DNA of 64,000 nucleotides from Candidatus Bathyarchaeota archaeon (GTDB lineage Archaea > Thermoproteota > Bathyarchaeia > 40CM-2-53-6): the NCBI GenBank assembly GCA_005888635.1, contig VBAW01000018.1, forward strand, positions 30,526-94,525. The letters are read 5' to 3'. The notes under the pieces are model-generated. The model did not search any database. It was given only the letters and a program-made list of their open reading frames with translations, and was not told the origin of the DNA. A program made the position numbers and the translations under genes. Positions within the stretch are counted from its first letter, which is position 1; each line of letters starts with the position of its first letter. Of the stretch, positions 47,353-57,833 are shown in pieces.

Positions 47353-47501
47353 CCTAGCCTTTTCTTGGTACATCGGAGCGCCAAATCACCTGGACTCCAT
47401 AAGCCTCCTCTCAGTCCGCTGAGCGCGAAAAGCTTACTTTTCGAGACCTAGGAAGTTTATCTTCAAGAGAAGGGAAGAATGACTCCTCTGCCTTAGGAGT
47501 C

Positions 47502-50363
47502 GTGCCCATGCCAGAAGCCTTCACCCTTCTCTCACCCCCGTTGAAGAGCCTTCTCCAAGAGACCGGGATTTCCAAGCCAACACCACCCCAAGAGGAAGCC
47601 ATCCCCATAGTGGCTCACGGTGAGAACGTCCTGATAATCGCGCCAACCGGCTCTGGAAAAACAGAGGCAGCTCTCCTACCCCTCATCGATAGGATGGTCC
47701 AAGATGAGGCTAGGCAAGGAATCTCGCTACTATACATCACTCCTCTCAGGGCCTTGAACCGAGACCTGCTCAAACGATTGCAAGTCTGGTCTGCTAAGCT
47801 AGGTTTCTCGGTTGAAGTTAGACACGGCGACACCCCAGCGGCTGATCGCAGGCGTATGGCAGGTAGGCCTCCAGACTTTCTCATTACTACTCCTGAAACA
47901 TTACAGGCGATCCTCCCCGGGAAGAGGATGAGAGAGCATCTCAGTCATGTCAAAGCAGTCGTGGTCGATGAGATCCATGAACTTGCAGGTGATCGGCGCG
48001 GGGTCCAACTTACTGTCGGCTTAGAACGACTGGGAGAGGTTTGTCCCGCGGGTTTTCAGAGGGTAGGGTTGTCTGCCACTGTTGGGAATCCAAGTGAGAT
48101 AGCACAGTTTCTGGGAGGCAGCGATCCTGTTAGGATCGTTCAGGTTCCGCTAAGCAAGGACACTCGGTACAAGATCGAGTATCCGCCCCCAGGTGAAGAA
48201 GACCAAGAACTAGCACGACGCCTCTATACAGCCCCCGAAGCCGCAGCCCGGCTAGCTCTTGTCTCAGATCTTGTTGAAGCTCATGACTCTACTCTGATCT
48301 TTGTCAACAGTCGTGTCAATGCAGAGATGCTGGGTTCAAAATTCAACATGATGGACCAGAAGATAATGGTCCATCACGGCTCGCTTCCAAAAGAAGAGCG
48401 GGTCCGAGCCGAAGAAGCATTCAAGGCCCGCCAGATCAAAGGACTCGTCTGCACGAGCACCCTGGAGCTGGGGATTGACATAGGTTCCGTGGATCTTGTC
48501 GTCCAGTACATGTCCCCACGACAGGTCAATAGTCTGGTCCAGCGGGTAGGAAGATCCGGACACAGTCTCACCAGAACCTCGCAGGGAGTTCTAGTAGCTG
48601 TTTCAACGGAGGACCTCTTGGAGTCGATCGGAGTCATCGAGTTGGCCAAGGAAGGCCGTCTCGAACCAACAGTCATTCACCATAGAGCCCTCGATGTCCT
48701 GGCTCATCAGATCGCCGGCCTATTGCTGGATTCGGAAGGTAGCGTTCCCCTCGCGCGCATCACGCAAGTTCTGAGGCGAGCGTTTCCCTACACTCAGCTT
48801 GAGGACGTTGAATTGGAGAAGGTTGTCGACTTCATGCGGAAGATGGGGTACCTCAAGAGAGATGATCAGACACTCTACCGGACCTCACGGACCCGGATCT
48901 ACTACTACGAGAATCTTAGCATGATCCCGGACGAGCGACGCTATCAAGTAGTTGATCTAACTAACCAACAGTCAGTTGGAATACTCGGCGAAGAGTTCAT
49001 GCTCACGATGGCCCATGTCGGCCTGAACTTTATCGTCAAAGGACGGGTCTGGCAGATGAAACAGATCACCGATGATGGAAAGGTGTACGTTCTCCCGATC
49101 AACGACCCTACTGCAGCTATTCCGGGATGGGACGGACAGATACTCCCAGTTCCAGGTGAATTGGCCGTAAGAGTCGGAGAATTCCGGAAACAGATCGATA
49201 GGCTGCTGGACGAGCACAAGACTCGCGCCCCTGTTGCCGAGAAGTTCTCGCGGACTTGGCCTGCGGACCCATACGGAGTACGAAAGGTCGTCGAAGAGAT
49301 CGATACTCACAGGGCCACTGGCGCACCCGTCCCGGCCAATGATCGAATTCTGATTGAAGGATTTGATCGCTACATCATAATTCACACCCACTTCGGAGAT
49401 GTCCTCAACTTCACATTGGGGGAGGTGATCGAGGAGCTCTTCCGACGCCAGGGACTTGTTAGAATGTGGTGGTGGGACTCCTACAGGATACTCTACGAGA
49501 TGACCGCCGACACGGCTGACTTGGACTTGGAAGAGTTATTCCTGAAACAAGTTTTCGGAGTAGACGAGCCCGTCTTGGGGGGCGCCTGTCACGGTGTCTT
49601 GCACCGACACTTTCCTTGGGAGCTGCAGATGAAACAGATCGCTGAGAGATTTGGAGCGTTGAAGCGTGGCCGGCTCATGTACGGCGGCGCAATGAAGGAG
49701 TTACAGGTCAGATTCCGACTAACTCCAATCTATGATGAGACCATTCGCGAGGCTCAAGTCGAGCGCGCCGACTTCGACGGAGTCAAGAAAATCTTCAGGC
49801 AGATCAAGGAGCAGAATCTCGAAGTTAGGTTCTTTCGATCCACAGACAAGCCAACGCCATTGGCCTACCACATTCTCTACCGTCACGTCGACATTCCTGA
49901 GCTCATTGCTCCGGAGAATGTTGCTGCTGATAATATGGCACGACTGCGCATTTCGATCGAAGGCCGATCCATCGACCTATTGTGCTTCGACTGCGCCAAT
50001 CTCGAAACTGAAGTCGCTATCGGCGGTCTTCCTGAACATCCTTCATGTCAGAATTGCGGCTCTATGCTCCTCGCTCCAGTCTTCTGGTCCAGCGGCTACG
50101 TGACAAGTATTCTCCGGAAGAAGCAGGCAAAACAATCACTCGACGATAATGAGCGGAAGGCTTTGACGAAGGCGCGCCGTTCTGCCGACCTCGTTATCGC
50201 CTATGGGAGGAGGGCTGTCGTTGCTCAGTCCGTTTATGGGATTGGTCCCCAGACGGCCAGCCGGGTTTTGTCAAAGATGCATGAGAGCGACGATGAATTT
50301 TACAAAGATCTCCTAGAGGCAAAGCTGCAGTTCATAACGACAAGACCCTACTGGAACAACTGA
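47502..50363 (+). CDS. Lhr-family DEAD/DEAH helicase
   Basis: APTGSGKTEAALLPL, VVDEIHEL, LSATVGNP, QRVGRSGHS and a long Lhr-type C-terminal region. Confidence 0.95.
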   Translation: MPMPEAFTLLSPPLKSLLQETGISKPTPPQEEAIPIVAHGENVLIIAPTGSGKTEAALLPLIDRMVQDEARQGISLLYITPLRALNRDLLKRLQVWSAKLGFSVEVRHGDTPAADRRRMAGRPPDFLITTPETLQAILPGKRMREHLSHVKAVVVDEIHELAGDRRGVQLTVGLERLGEVCPAGFQRVGLSATVGNPSEIAQFLGGSDPVRIVQVPLSKDTRYKIEYPPPGEEDQELARRLYTAPEAAARLALVSDLVEAHDSTLIFVNSRVNAEMLGSKFNMMDQKIMVHHGSLPKEERVRAEEAFKARQIKGLVCTSTLELGIDIGSVDLVVQYMSPRQVNSLVQRVGRSGHSLTRTSQGVLVAVSTEDLLESIGVIELAKEGRLEPTVIHHRALDVLAHQIAGLLLDSEGSVPLARITQVLRRAFPYTQLEDVELEKVVDFMRKMGYLKRDDQTLYRTSRTRIYYYENLSMIPDERRYQVVDLTNQQSVGILGEEFMLTMAHVGLNFIVKGRVWQMKQITDDGKVYVLPINDPTAAIPGWDGQILPVPGELAVRVGEFRKQIDRLLDEHKTRAPVAEKFSRTWPADPYGVRKVVEEIDTHRATGAPVPANDRILIEGFDRYIIIHTHFGDVLNFTLGEVIEELFRRQGLVRMWWWDSYRILYEMTADTADLDLEELFLKQVFGVDEPVLGGACHGVLHRHFPWELQMKQIAERFGALKRGRLMYGGAMKELQVRFRLTPIYDETIREAQVERADFDGVKKIFRQIKEQNLEVRFFRSTDKPTPLAYHILYRHVDIPELIAPENVAADNMARLRISIEGRSIDLLCFDCANLETEVAIGGLPEHPSCQNCGSMLLAPVFWSSGYVTSILRKKQAKQSLDDNERKALTKARRSADLVIAYGRRAVVAQSVYGIGPQTASRVLSKMHESDDEFYKDLLEAKLQFITTRPYWNN

Positions 50364-51334
50364 AGGCATCGCAGCCTAGGAGTTACTGCGTCACGATGAC
50401 TGAGCGATGGGCGTTGTCTTCGAGGAGCGGACGCGCGAGATTCTTTCGGTGCCCGTCTAAACAGGAATTCGACTCTTGAGTCCAACCCATGCTTATACTC
50501 CAACTTTTGTGCAATGATCTTCTTTAGTCCACGGTCAATTTCATAGCCCCAGCTATTTCGGCCTAGCTCTTGGGCAACTCTCATCGTCGTCCCAGATCCT
50601 AAGAAAGGGTCCAGGACTGTCTCGCCATGAAAGCTGAAGAGCTTGATTAGGCGTTTCGGAATTTCTTCTGGAAAGGCTGCGATGCCTTTCTCAAGCCTTT
50701 CTCTTAGAGGCAGAACATTGGTGATGTTCCAGACTGTCAGATACCATTCTTGGTTATGGTAGTCGTAGATAGAAATCTTGGACTTGCTTATGCTCTTCGG
50801 GTCGAGTTCTCGTAGATGTGAGTAGTCGAATCTTCCTTTCTGAAAGATCAGTATGCTTTCGTGAATATTGTCGGGATAGTAGTACATCGGGTAAGGATGC
50901 TGAATTACGACGCCGCTTCTTCGACTTATTCGTACGTAGCCTTTTGGTTTGACCCATACTATGCGATCACGATATCGAAATCCGGCATCGAGCATGAGCC
51001 TCGTGATGTCAGCGACGACGGGATACTTCTCTCCCTTCACGAGCATATCATCAGTGACAAAACAGGCCACTCGGCCAGGGGCTAAGACTCGGTAGAGGTC
51101 GTGGGCGAGATAACTAATCAAGCTAAGAAACTCATCATAGTTCTTGAACAAGTTCGGATAGTCGAAGGGCGCATTGTAGTAGGGCGGGCTCGTCACCATC
51201 AGTTGGATTGATTCGTCATGGATCTCCTTCATCGTCATACAGTTTCCGAAAACGACGCGATGCACGGTACTCATTTTTTCTCTACGCGCTCTCAAACAGA
51301 TTCCGGGATCGAGTTTAAGGATTCGTGAAATCAC
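50348..51334 (-). CDS. DNA methyltransferase (N4/N6 class)
   Basis: VTSPPYYNAPFDYPNLF and VLDPFLGSGTTMRVAQELGRNSWGYEID; overlaps the helicase 3' end by 16 bp (convergent). Confidence 0.93.
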   Translation of the reverse strand: MISRILKLDPGICLRARREKMSTVHRVVFGNCMTMKEIHDESIQLMVTSPPYYNAPFDYPNLFKNYDEFLSLISYLAHDLYRVLAPGRVACFVTDDMLVKGEKYPVVADITRLMLDAGFRYRDRIVWVKPKGYVRISRRSGVVIQHPYPMYYYPDNIHESILIFQKGRFDYSHLRELDPKSISKSKISIYDYHNQEWYLTVWNITNVLPLRERLEKGIAAFPEEIPKRLIKLFSFHGETVLDPFLGSGTTMRVAQELGRNSWGYEIDRGLKKIIAQKLEYKHGLDSRVEFLFRRAPKESRASAPRRQRPSLSHRDAVTPRLRCLQLFQ

Positions 51335-51481
51335 CGACTCTGCCAGAGCAGTCCAGGACAGCTTCCCAATTTCCTTGCCGAGACCCTGTCTGTCTCCCCT
51401 CCTCCTACTACAAACTGGTCCTGCCGCGTTTCCTCAAAGCGGGAAAATAGGCATTCTACGAGAATTGTATGTCAAGCGCGC

Positions 51482-52123
51482 TTAACTTATCGCTGAGCAA
51501 GGCTGGGAATTGGAAGGAATTTCGAGGATAATCTTTTGTTGATCTACAAAAACTACCTCGCTGGATAGCGAAATCGATTGTTCATCGACAAAAATGCAGG
51601 CCGATTCGCCAGGTTGAACTGGGTTGCCGACTACCTGGCTGTAGTCCATTGATTCTCCCCAGACAGATAGAAACTCGTACAGGGTGAAGTCTCGAACGGT
51701 ATTGGATTCTACATGAATAGTGCCTGAACTGTCCCTTGTAAGAAGAGGAGACAATCCATTCACGCCGAACCGAGCAAGAGAGTGATCTCTCCATAGATCA
51801 CGATCGATTCCTATGTTGGCCGGAACGGTTTCTGATGCGCCGCGTATCAATATTGAGAGCTGTGGGTGGACATGCATTCGAATCGTGTTCACGCTCACGA
51901 CTTCAGTGGCCGCAACTGAAACAAGTATGATAGAGATACCGATCAGAGCGTAGAACAAAATTCTTCTTGGCCTGCGAATTCTCCCTTTCTTAGGTGATCC
52001 GGTCTCAGGCTTTGGCTGAAGAAAGCTCGAGGCGCGCTTCGGATGAACCTTCCCGAAGTGACGTTTGAGGTTCTTTCGCTTGATGGGCTCTCCGCAGATG
52101 GGACAGATGTCAACTTCTGACAA
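51482..52123 (-). CDS. C2H2-like zinc finger plus single TM plus extracytoplasmic domain protein
   Basis: CPICGEPIKRKNLKRHFGKVHP, then TM ILFYALIGISIILVSVAAT, then MHVHPQLSILIRGASETVPANIGI...TIHVESN. Confidence 0.75.
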   Translation of the reverse strand: MSEVDICPICGEPIKRKNLKRHFGKVHPKRASSFLQPKPETGSPKKGRIRRPRRILFYALIGISIILVSVAATEVVSVNTIRMHVHPQLSILIRGASETVPANIGIDRDLWRDHSLARFGVNGLSPLLTRDSSGTIHVESNTVRDFTLYEFLSVWGESMDYSQVVGNPVQPGESACIFVDEQSISLSSEVVFVDQQKIILEIPSNSQPCSAIS

Positions 52124-52384
52124 CGACCAGCTCCTCCCATCAGGGATACGTTAGACCAGAGACTGGTGCGGACTCCCAATTATATACGTTCTTGGAAATT
52201 TCCTATTGGATCATATTCATTTCTACAAATGTGATTCAAGATCCCGAATCGACTCAGCCGCGCCGACCAATTCTAGAATATCCAGGTAAATCTCATGGTA
52301 TCATGGTGTTGCTCTTGATGTCCGAGCGTAGACGTTACCACAAGGGTTAAAACCCCTACTCCGATAGACGATTCGGAAAATATC

Positions 52385-54661
52385 ATGAAGACACAGATTG
52401 TTCTTTCGGTCATTCTCGTTTCAGTGCTTTCTCTTGCCCCGATCTTCACTGGAGCTGTTTACACTGGCTCGGATGCAGCTCCATCGCCCGATGGGGTTCT
52501 TACGGGCAACGCCATAATCGTACTCAAAGACCAACCATTGGCCAGCTACGATGGCCACATTCAAGGCTACGCTAGAACGATGCCGACGCCTGGCCACAAG
52601 CTAGATTTGAACTCGCAAGCCTCTCAGTCTTACTCCGCATACCTCGCAAACGGCCGCGGACTCGCGAAGGGTTGGCTAAAGAACAACGCTCCCGAGGTGC
52701 AGGTCCTCGACGAATACTCGGTGGTCCTAAACGCTATCGCAGTACAGCTCTACGGTCATAACATGAATCATCTGCTCAACGCTCCCGGAGCCAACTGGGT
52801 CGTCCCAGACTACCTCTTCCATTTGGACATGAACAGATCCCCGACACTGATCGGTGCACCTGTCCTCTGGAACGCGGTTGGAGGCCAGAGTAATGCTGGA
52901 GCCGGGGTCAAGATAGGAATTATTGACACTGGAATCGACCAGACACACCCGTTCCTGACAGACAACTCACTGCCTGCTCTCGCAGGATTTCCAAAATGTG
53001 ACGCTATCGATTCTGCAGTGGGCATGGCAGATACTCAGTGCAACTTTGTTAGCAACAAGGTCATAGTTGCAAAGGTCTTCGAGACCCGAACTAACTTCGA
53101 CGGCCACGCAGCCCAAGAACACGGCACCCACGTATCCGGAATAGCCGCGGGCGTCGCTAATACTTGCGCTCCGTTCGTACCCGCCTGCAACCTCAGCGGA
53201 ATTGCGCCCAAAGCCTATCTCGGTAACTACAATGTCTTCCCTGGCAACGTTCTCGACGCTTCCAGCCATGACATCGCCAAAGCAGTAGAAGCTGCCGTCG
53301 CTGACGGAATGGACGTGCTCAATCTAAGCCTCGGTGGAACAGCGAAACCCAATGATGTCCTAGTCAACACGGTGAACTCCGCTGTTGACGCAGGAGTCGT
53401 GGTGGCTATCGCTGCGGGCAATGCAGGCCCGGGACCGGGAACGGTTGAATCTCCCGGAATAGCTGACAAGGTCATAACAGTGGGCGCCTCGACCAATCCA
53501 CACTTCATTGGGATTCCAGTGACGGTAACCAGCATCGGCACCTTCGGAGCTGCAATCGGCCAATTCGCCAACTTCGTTCCGGCTCTGACAGCCACTTACG
53601 TAACGACCAGTCCCACCAACGGATGCACCGCGATAAGCGGAAGTCTGGCTGGTGAGATCGCCCTCATTGCTAGAGGAACATGCAGCTTCAGCACGAAAAT
53701 ACGAAATGCGCAGACAGCAGGAGCCCTCGGCGTCATCGTCTATAACAGTCAACAAGGCGACCCTGTCGCAATGGCCCAAGACGGGACCCCTAATCAGCCC
53801 ACCATTCCGGCAGTCATGGTGTCACGACCGAACGGTCTAGCCATGGCAGCAATCGCACCTTCCATGGTCACCGTTGACGGAACCGCTCCGCAAGAATTCT
53901 TCACGGACGGCCCGAGCGCTGATATTCTCGCCGCGTTCTCGTCAATAGGACCACCCATACTACAGAGACCAGGTGTAGGCCTTGGACAGCCCCAGGACAA
54001 GATCAAACCAGACGTCGTTGCTCCAGGTGTAAACGTCTACTCCTCAATTCCAAGTTTCGGCTGTGCCAGCCCGCCCTGCTTCGCATTCTTCCAAGGAACC
54101 AGCATGGCCACACCACACGTCGCGGGTTCAGCCGCACTGCTAATACAGCTACACCCAGGTTGGTCCCCCGAACAAATCAAATCCGCTCTAGTCAACTCAG
54201 CTCACAGGCCGGTAAAGAGCTTCAGCAGCGGTGCTGCACTCAAGAATCCCATGGTCAGAGGCGGTGGTAGAATCGATCTGGCGGCTGCCTCCCAAGTCAC
54301 TGCCACGCTTGAAGCAGGTAACGGCGATGGTCAGGCCAGCTTCAGCTTCGGCGAACTGGTCTCATCAGGCATGACTCGAAGCTTCACCCTCACTGTCACA
54401 TCAGTCTCGACATCAACTGTCACCTACTCTATCTCAGTGGTGCCCGCATCGGCTGGTCCGAGCATCACACCATCAATCACTTCTTTGACAATAGGTGCTG
54501 GCGCGACGGGCTCCGTCACCATATCGCTCAGTCTTTCACCAAACCTGCCCGGCGGTGACTACTTCGGTGATATACAGCTGACAGGCGGAACGGTCCCCCT
54601 GAACCTTCCATACTGGGTCACCGTCGACCCGCACGGAAACGGCCACGCAATACCCATCTAG
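52385..54661 (+). CDS. Secreted subtilisin-like (S8) serine protease with PA-like insert
   Basis: IGIIDTGIDQTHPF (Asp), EHGTHVSGIAAG (His), GTSMATPHVAGSAALL (Ser); insert LAGEIALIARGTCSFSTKIRNAQTAGALGVIVYN. Confidence 0.95.
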   Translation: MKTQIVLSVILVSVLSLAPIFTGAVYTGSDAAPSPDGVLTGNAIIVLKDQPLASYDGHIQGYARTMPTPGHKLDLNSQASQSYSAYLANGRGLAKGWLKNNAPEVQVLDEYSVVLNAIAVQLYGHNMNHLLNAPGANWVVPDYLFHLDMNRSPTLIGAPVLWNAVGGQSNAGAGVKIGIIDTGIDQTHPFLTDNSLPALAGFPKCDAIDSAVGMADTQCNFVSNKVIVAKVFETRTNFDGHAAQEHGTHVSGIAAGVANTCAPFVPACNLSGIAPKAYLGNYNVFPGNVLDASSHDIAKAVEAAVADGMDVLNLSLGGTAKPNDVLVNTVNSAVDAGVVVAIAAGNAGPGPGTVESPGIADKVITVGASTNPHFIGIPVTVTSIGTFGAAIGQFANFVPALTATYVTTSPTNGCTAISGSLAGEIALIARGTCSFSTKIRNAQTAGALGVIVYNSQQGDPVAMAQDGTPNQPTIPAVMVSRPNGLAMAAIAPSMVTVDGTAPQEFFTDGPSADILAAFSSIGPPILQRPGVGLGQPQDKIKPDVVAPGVNVYSSIPSFGCASPPCFAFFQGTSMATPHVAGSAALLIQLHPGWSPEQIKSALVNSAHRPVKSFSSGAALKNPMVRGGGRIDLAAASQVTATLEAGNGDGQASFSFGELVSSGMTRSFTLTVTSVSTSTVTYSISVVPASAGPSITPSITSLTIGAGATGSVTISLSLSPNLPGGDYFGDIQLTGGTVPLNLPYWVTVDPHGNGHAIPI

Positions 54662-54945
54662 AAATCCCCTATCCTCCTCTCCTTTTTCTTTCTCCGCATG
54701 AAAGCCCATGATCTGAAGCTCCTATTTTTTTGACTAGGCGAATGAACCCCTGAAATCACCATGAGATTCCGGAGGCCAATCTATTGATCCTCGCCACAGC
54801 AAACTACGGTTGCCAGCTGGTCCAAATGATACAGAAAGCAAGACCAATGCTAGAATCATCAGCCGTTAACCCGGTCAAACAAGTCCAAATAGAAACCTGA
54901 TTCCATCTGCATGTTCATTAGTAACGATGCGACGACGATCCCGAA

Positions 54946-55590
54946 TTGGCGAAGATACACACGATGGTGGTTGGTCGTTTACAAACCAACTGCTACATTC
55001 TACAGTCCCATGCCACCGCGATAATCATCGACCCGGGCGATGAACCCGAGAGAATCGTCCGCTTCCTCAACGACATGAAGGTCAAGCCCAGCCACATCAT
55101 AGCCACCCACACTCACTTCGACCACGTACTCGGCGTCGATTCGTTACGCACCAAGCTGAGCATTCCGTTTCTCATCCACCGTGACGATCTGGCTATGCTT
55201 GAGTCCATGCAGAGTCGCGTCCGCCAGTTCATGGGATTCGAGGTTCCACCACCGCCCAAGGTTGATGCGTACCTCAAGGACGGAGACTCTCTAGGAATGG
55301 GAGACGAGACGATTCACGTTCTCCACACTCCAGGCCATTCCCCCGGCAGCATCAGCCTCACCGGCGACGGTTACGTCTTTACTGGTGATGCCCTGTTCAA
55401 CCAGTCCATCGGCAGAACCGATCTTCCAGGAGGAGACCTCAAGACCCTCATGCATTCGATCAGAGAGAGGCTCTTCAAGCTGGACGACGCCACTACTGTC
55501 TATCCGGGCCACGGACCTGAGACTACGATTGGTGATGAGAAGCTGGCGAATCCGTTTGTAGGAAAGGCTGCAAGGTTGCATACTGGGTAA
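54946..55590 (+). CDS. MBL-fold metallohydrolase (glyoxalase II-like)
   Basis: ATHTHFDHVLGVDSL, HTPGHSPGSISL, FTGDALF, VYPGHGPETTIGDE. Confidence 0.94.
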   Translation: MAKIHTMVVGRLQTNCYILQSHATAIIIDPGDEPERIVRFLNDMKVKPSHIIATHTHFDHVLGVDSLRTKLSIPFLIHRDDLAMLESMQSRVRQFMGFEVPPPPKVDAYLKDGDSLGMGDETIHVLHTPGHSPGSISLTGDGYVFTGDALFNQSIGRTDLPGGDLKTLMHSIRERLFKLDDATTVYPGHGPETTIGDEKLANPFVGKAARLHTG

Positions 55591-55610
55591 TCACCTTATC
55601 TGTCCCGACG

Positions 55611-56081
55611 GTGTTTCTCGAAACCGAAGCATCATTGTCCAGCCTAGACTCGATTATCAAGAACTCTCTAAGCAAAGCCAGCACGCACACCAGAGGAGTG
55701 TACAGTCAGAATCCCCTTACAGCGAGCGAGGTGATCGAGATGGCGAACAGTCGGGTCCTAACTCTTGCAGCTACCGTGAGACCGGACGGCCGACCTCACC
55801 TCTCCCCTACGGACTTTGTGGCTGTTGACGGAGTCTTCTATCTCGGAGTAGACGAAGCGACAGCCCGCTATCGTAACCTCAAACAGAATCCTGCAGTAAC
55901 CGTAATGTTGGCCGATGACCGAAAGCGCCAATCCATACTCGAAGGAAACGCCAAATTTCTCGACATGAATTCCGGAACCGCCACGCGGGTCTTGGAGGCT
56001 GAAAAGAAGAAATACGGCTGGGTCACAGACGCACTGGCAGAGTTCCAACTAGTCAAAGTGTTTACGTGGAAGGCAAAATAG
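55611..56081 (+). CDS. PPOX-class F420/FMN-dependent protein
   Basis: MANSRVLTLAATVRPDGRPHLSPTDFVAVDGVFYLGVDEATARYRNLKQNPAVTVMLAD. Confidence 0.85.
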   Translation: MFLETEASLSSLDSIIKNSLSKASTHTRGVYSQNPLTASEVIEMANSRVLTLAATVRPDGRPHLSPTDFVAVDGVFYLGVDEATARYRNLKQNPAVTVMLADDRKRQSILEGNAKFLDMNSGTATRVLEAEKKKYGWVTDALAEFQLVKVFTWKAK

Positions 56082-56082
56082 C

Positions 56083-56290
56083 CCAAAAAAATATCTGGAG
56101 CGGGAAATCGTTCAGAATCAGCCCCCGGATCCGGAATCGGGGCATGCGATTTGAGCTTGCGACTTTTTCGCGTTGACCTCTACGCTTAATCCGCGATCTC
56201 GAAAACGTCGGATCTGTGCATTCTGGGCCCTGAAGTGTGAGACTCGCTGAGAACAGCTTCAACTGGCTGGACCCCTCGTCAGAAAATGTC
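56083..56290. repeat. Intergenic imperfect direct repeat, copy A
   Basis: CCAAAAAAAT ... CCCGGATCCGGAATCGGGG ... ACTTTTTCG ... TACGCTTAATC ... GACTCGCTGAGAACAGCTTCAACTGGCTGGACC ... AGAAAA. Confidence 0.65.
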
Positions 56291-56376
56291 AAAAGCAGTT
56301 GCTCCCCGCGACACAAAACCCGACTCTGCGAGGGAATTAACAAACAGTAATCCATTCCTCACCCGATCTTCGAAAC

Positions 56377-56600
56377 CAAAAAAATCGCAGAATGTTCTTC
56401 ATCAAACCCGACAGGCGCATAACAAGCCCGGATCAGAAATCGGGATAAGCGATTCTAGATCGCGAGTTTTTCATGAAGAACCATACGCTTGATCTCCACT
56501 CTGGAAAAACAGTTGACCAGCCTATTCTAAGCCGTGAATCGGAAGACTCGCCTAGATCAGTTTTCAACCGGCGGGACCACCCTCCGAAAAAGGGAGGAGA
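56377..56600. repeat. Intergenic imperfect direct repeat, copy B
   Basis: CCAAAAAAAT ... CCCGGATCAGAAATCGGGA ... AGTTTTTCA ... TACGCTTGATC ... GACTCGCCTAGATCAGTTTTCAACCGGCGGGACC ... CGAAAAA. Confidence 0.65.
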
Positions 56601-56720
56601 CAATATTTTCTTGTGACGCGAGACAGCTGTTCTTGCCAGTCATCAGCCGGCGCCTTAGGCGGTCTCGACCCATCGTGTCAGCGTGAGGCGTTCAAATACC
56701 GGTAGAGCGATCATGATCTT

Positions 56721-57119
56721 ATGGTCATGAACAAGACGGATGAGGAGTGGAAGAAGCAGCTGGACCCTCAACAGTACAGAGTCTTGCGGAAGAAAGCGAC
56801 TGAGCCGGCCTTCACCGGAAAGTATCTTCACAACAAAGAGAAGGGAGTCTACGTCTGCGCAGCTTGCGGAGCCGAACTATTCTCGTCAGATACAAAATAC
56901 GATTCTGGGTCCGGCTGGCCCAGCTTCTGGACCGCGCTGGCCAAAGACAACATCGTGGAAGTTCCAGACCGAATGCTCGGAATGGAACGGGTCGAGATTC
57001 TATGCAAGAACTGCGGCAGTCATCTCGGCCACGTCTTCGACGATGGTCCTCAGCCTACTGGACTCCGATACTGTGTAAACTCGCTGTCTCTAGATTTCAA
57101 GAAGAAGGACGCAAAGTAG
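56721..57119 (+). CDS. msrB: Peptide-methionine (R)-S-oxide reductase
   Basis: [57 protein letters not shown]. Confidence 0.97.
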   Translation: MVMNKTDEEWKKQLDPQQYRVLRKKATEPAFTGKYLHNKEKGVYVCAACGAELFSSDTKYDSGSGWPSFWTALAKDNIVEVPDRMLGMERVEILCKNCGSHLGHVFDDGPQPTGLRYCVNSLSLDFKKKDAK

Positions 57120-57183
57120 ACTAGAGCAGCTGGTCTCTCGCTCCCTAGAATCGGGGCGCACGCGTTTCCCTTCTAGGAACAGT

Positions 57184-57555
57184 CTACTGACTGGTTGAAG
57201 ACTCAGACTCGCCCGTCTTCTCGGAATGGCTATAATCGAAACCTATGTCGGATACTACCGAAGAGTTCTCAGTCAGCGTGCTAAAGAGAGAAGTGTCCGA
57301 GGGTAGCTGCCAAGATGGCAGAGTTGGCTCAGCGGTTGGCTGAGGCTTCGTCTCGTTCTGAGGTATGTTTGCGGCCGGAGGTTTAGCTTTTCGTCCGGTC
57401 TTGACGTAGAGGACAATGATCTTGTAGGATTCGCTGCAGTTCTTGCACCGGCCAACCTGCACCGTTCGTTTCAGCTTCAGAGTGTGATTCTTGCAGACTG
57501 GGCAGTCGACGAACCTGCTCCGTGAAATAGACTCATCTTGCTTGATCGTCTTCAT
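57184..57555 (-). CDS. Zinc-ribbon protein with low-complexity tail
   Basis: VDCPVCKNHTLKLKRTVQVGRCKNCSESYKI. Confidence 0.6.
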   Translation of the reverse strand: MKTIKQDESISRSRFVDCPVCKNHTLKLKRTVQVGRCKNCSESYKIIVLYVKTGRKAKPPAANIPQNETKPQPTAEPTLPSWQLPSDTSLFSTLTENSSVVSDIGFDYSHSEKTGESESSTSQ

Positions 57556-57778
57556 CTTTCGTTGATGTGCCGAACAGTGTCAGTGAACATAGTCGTTCTG
57601 TAACCGTTCTACCGGCAACCTAGACCTAGGAGGAATGCTCTAACTCAATCAGTCGGAGTCTTCTGCCGATCGGAATGATGTTAATCCAATCGAGCCCACA
57701 TGTCGTTCAGGCTGAACCCGGCCGAGTAGCCGAGAAAGATGGTCTCGTTACGATTTTTGTGACTGTTGGGTTTTGACA

Positions 57779-57810
57779 CCCTTAATAGGGAGTCAGGCGA
57801 GAATTCGCCT
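57779..57810. promoter_or_regulatory. Paired palindromes upstream of the SPFH pair
   Basis: CCCTTAATAGGG (57779-57790) and AGGCGA-GAAT-TCGCCT (57795-57810), 24 bp before the ORF at 57834. Confidence 0.45.
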
Positions 57811-57833
57811 TTGACGATAAAAAGGGTCGAAGT

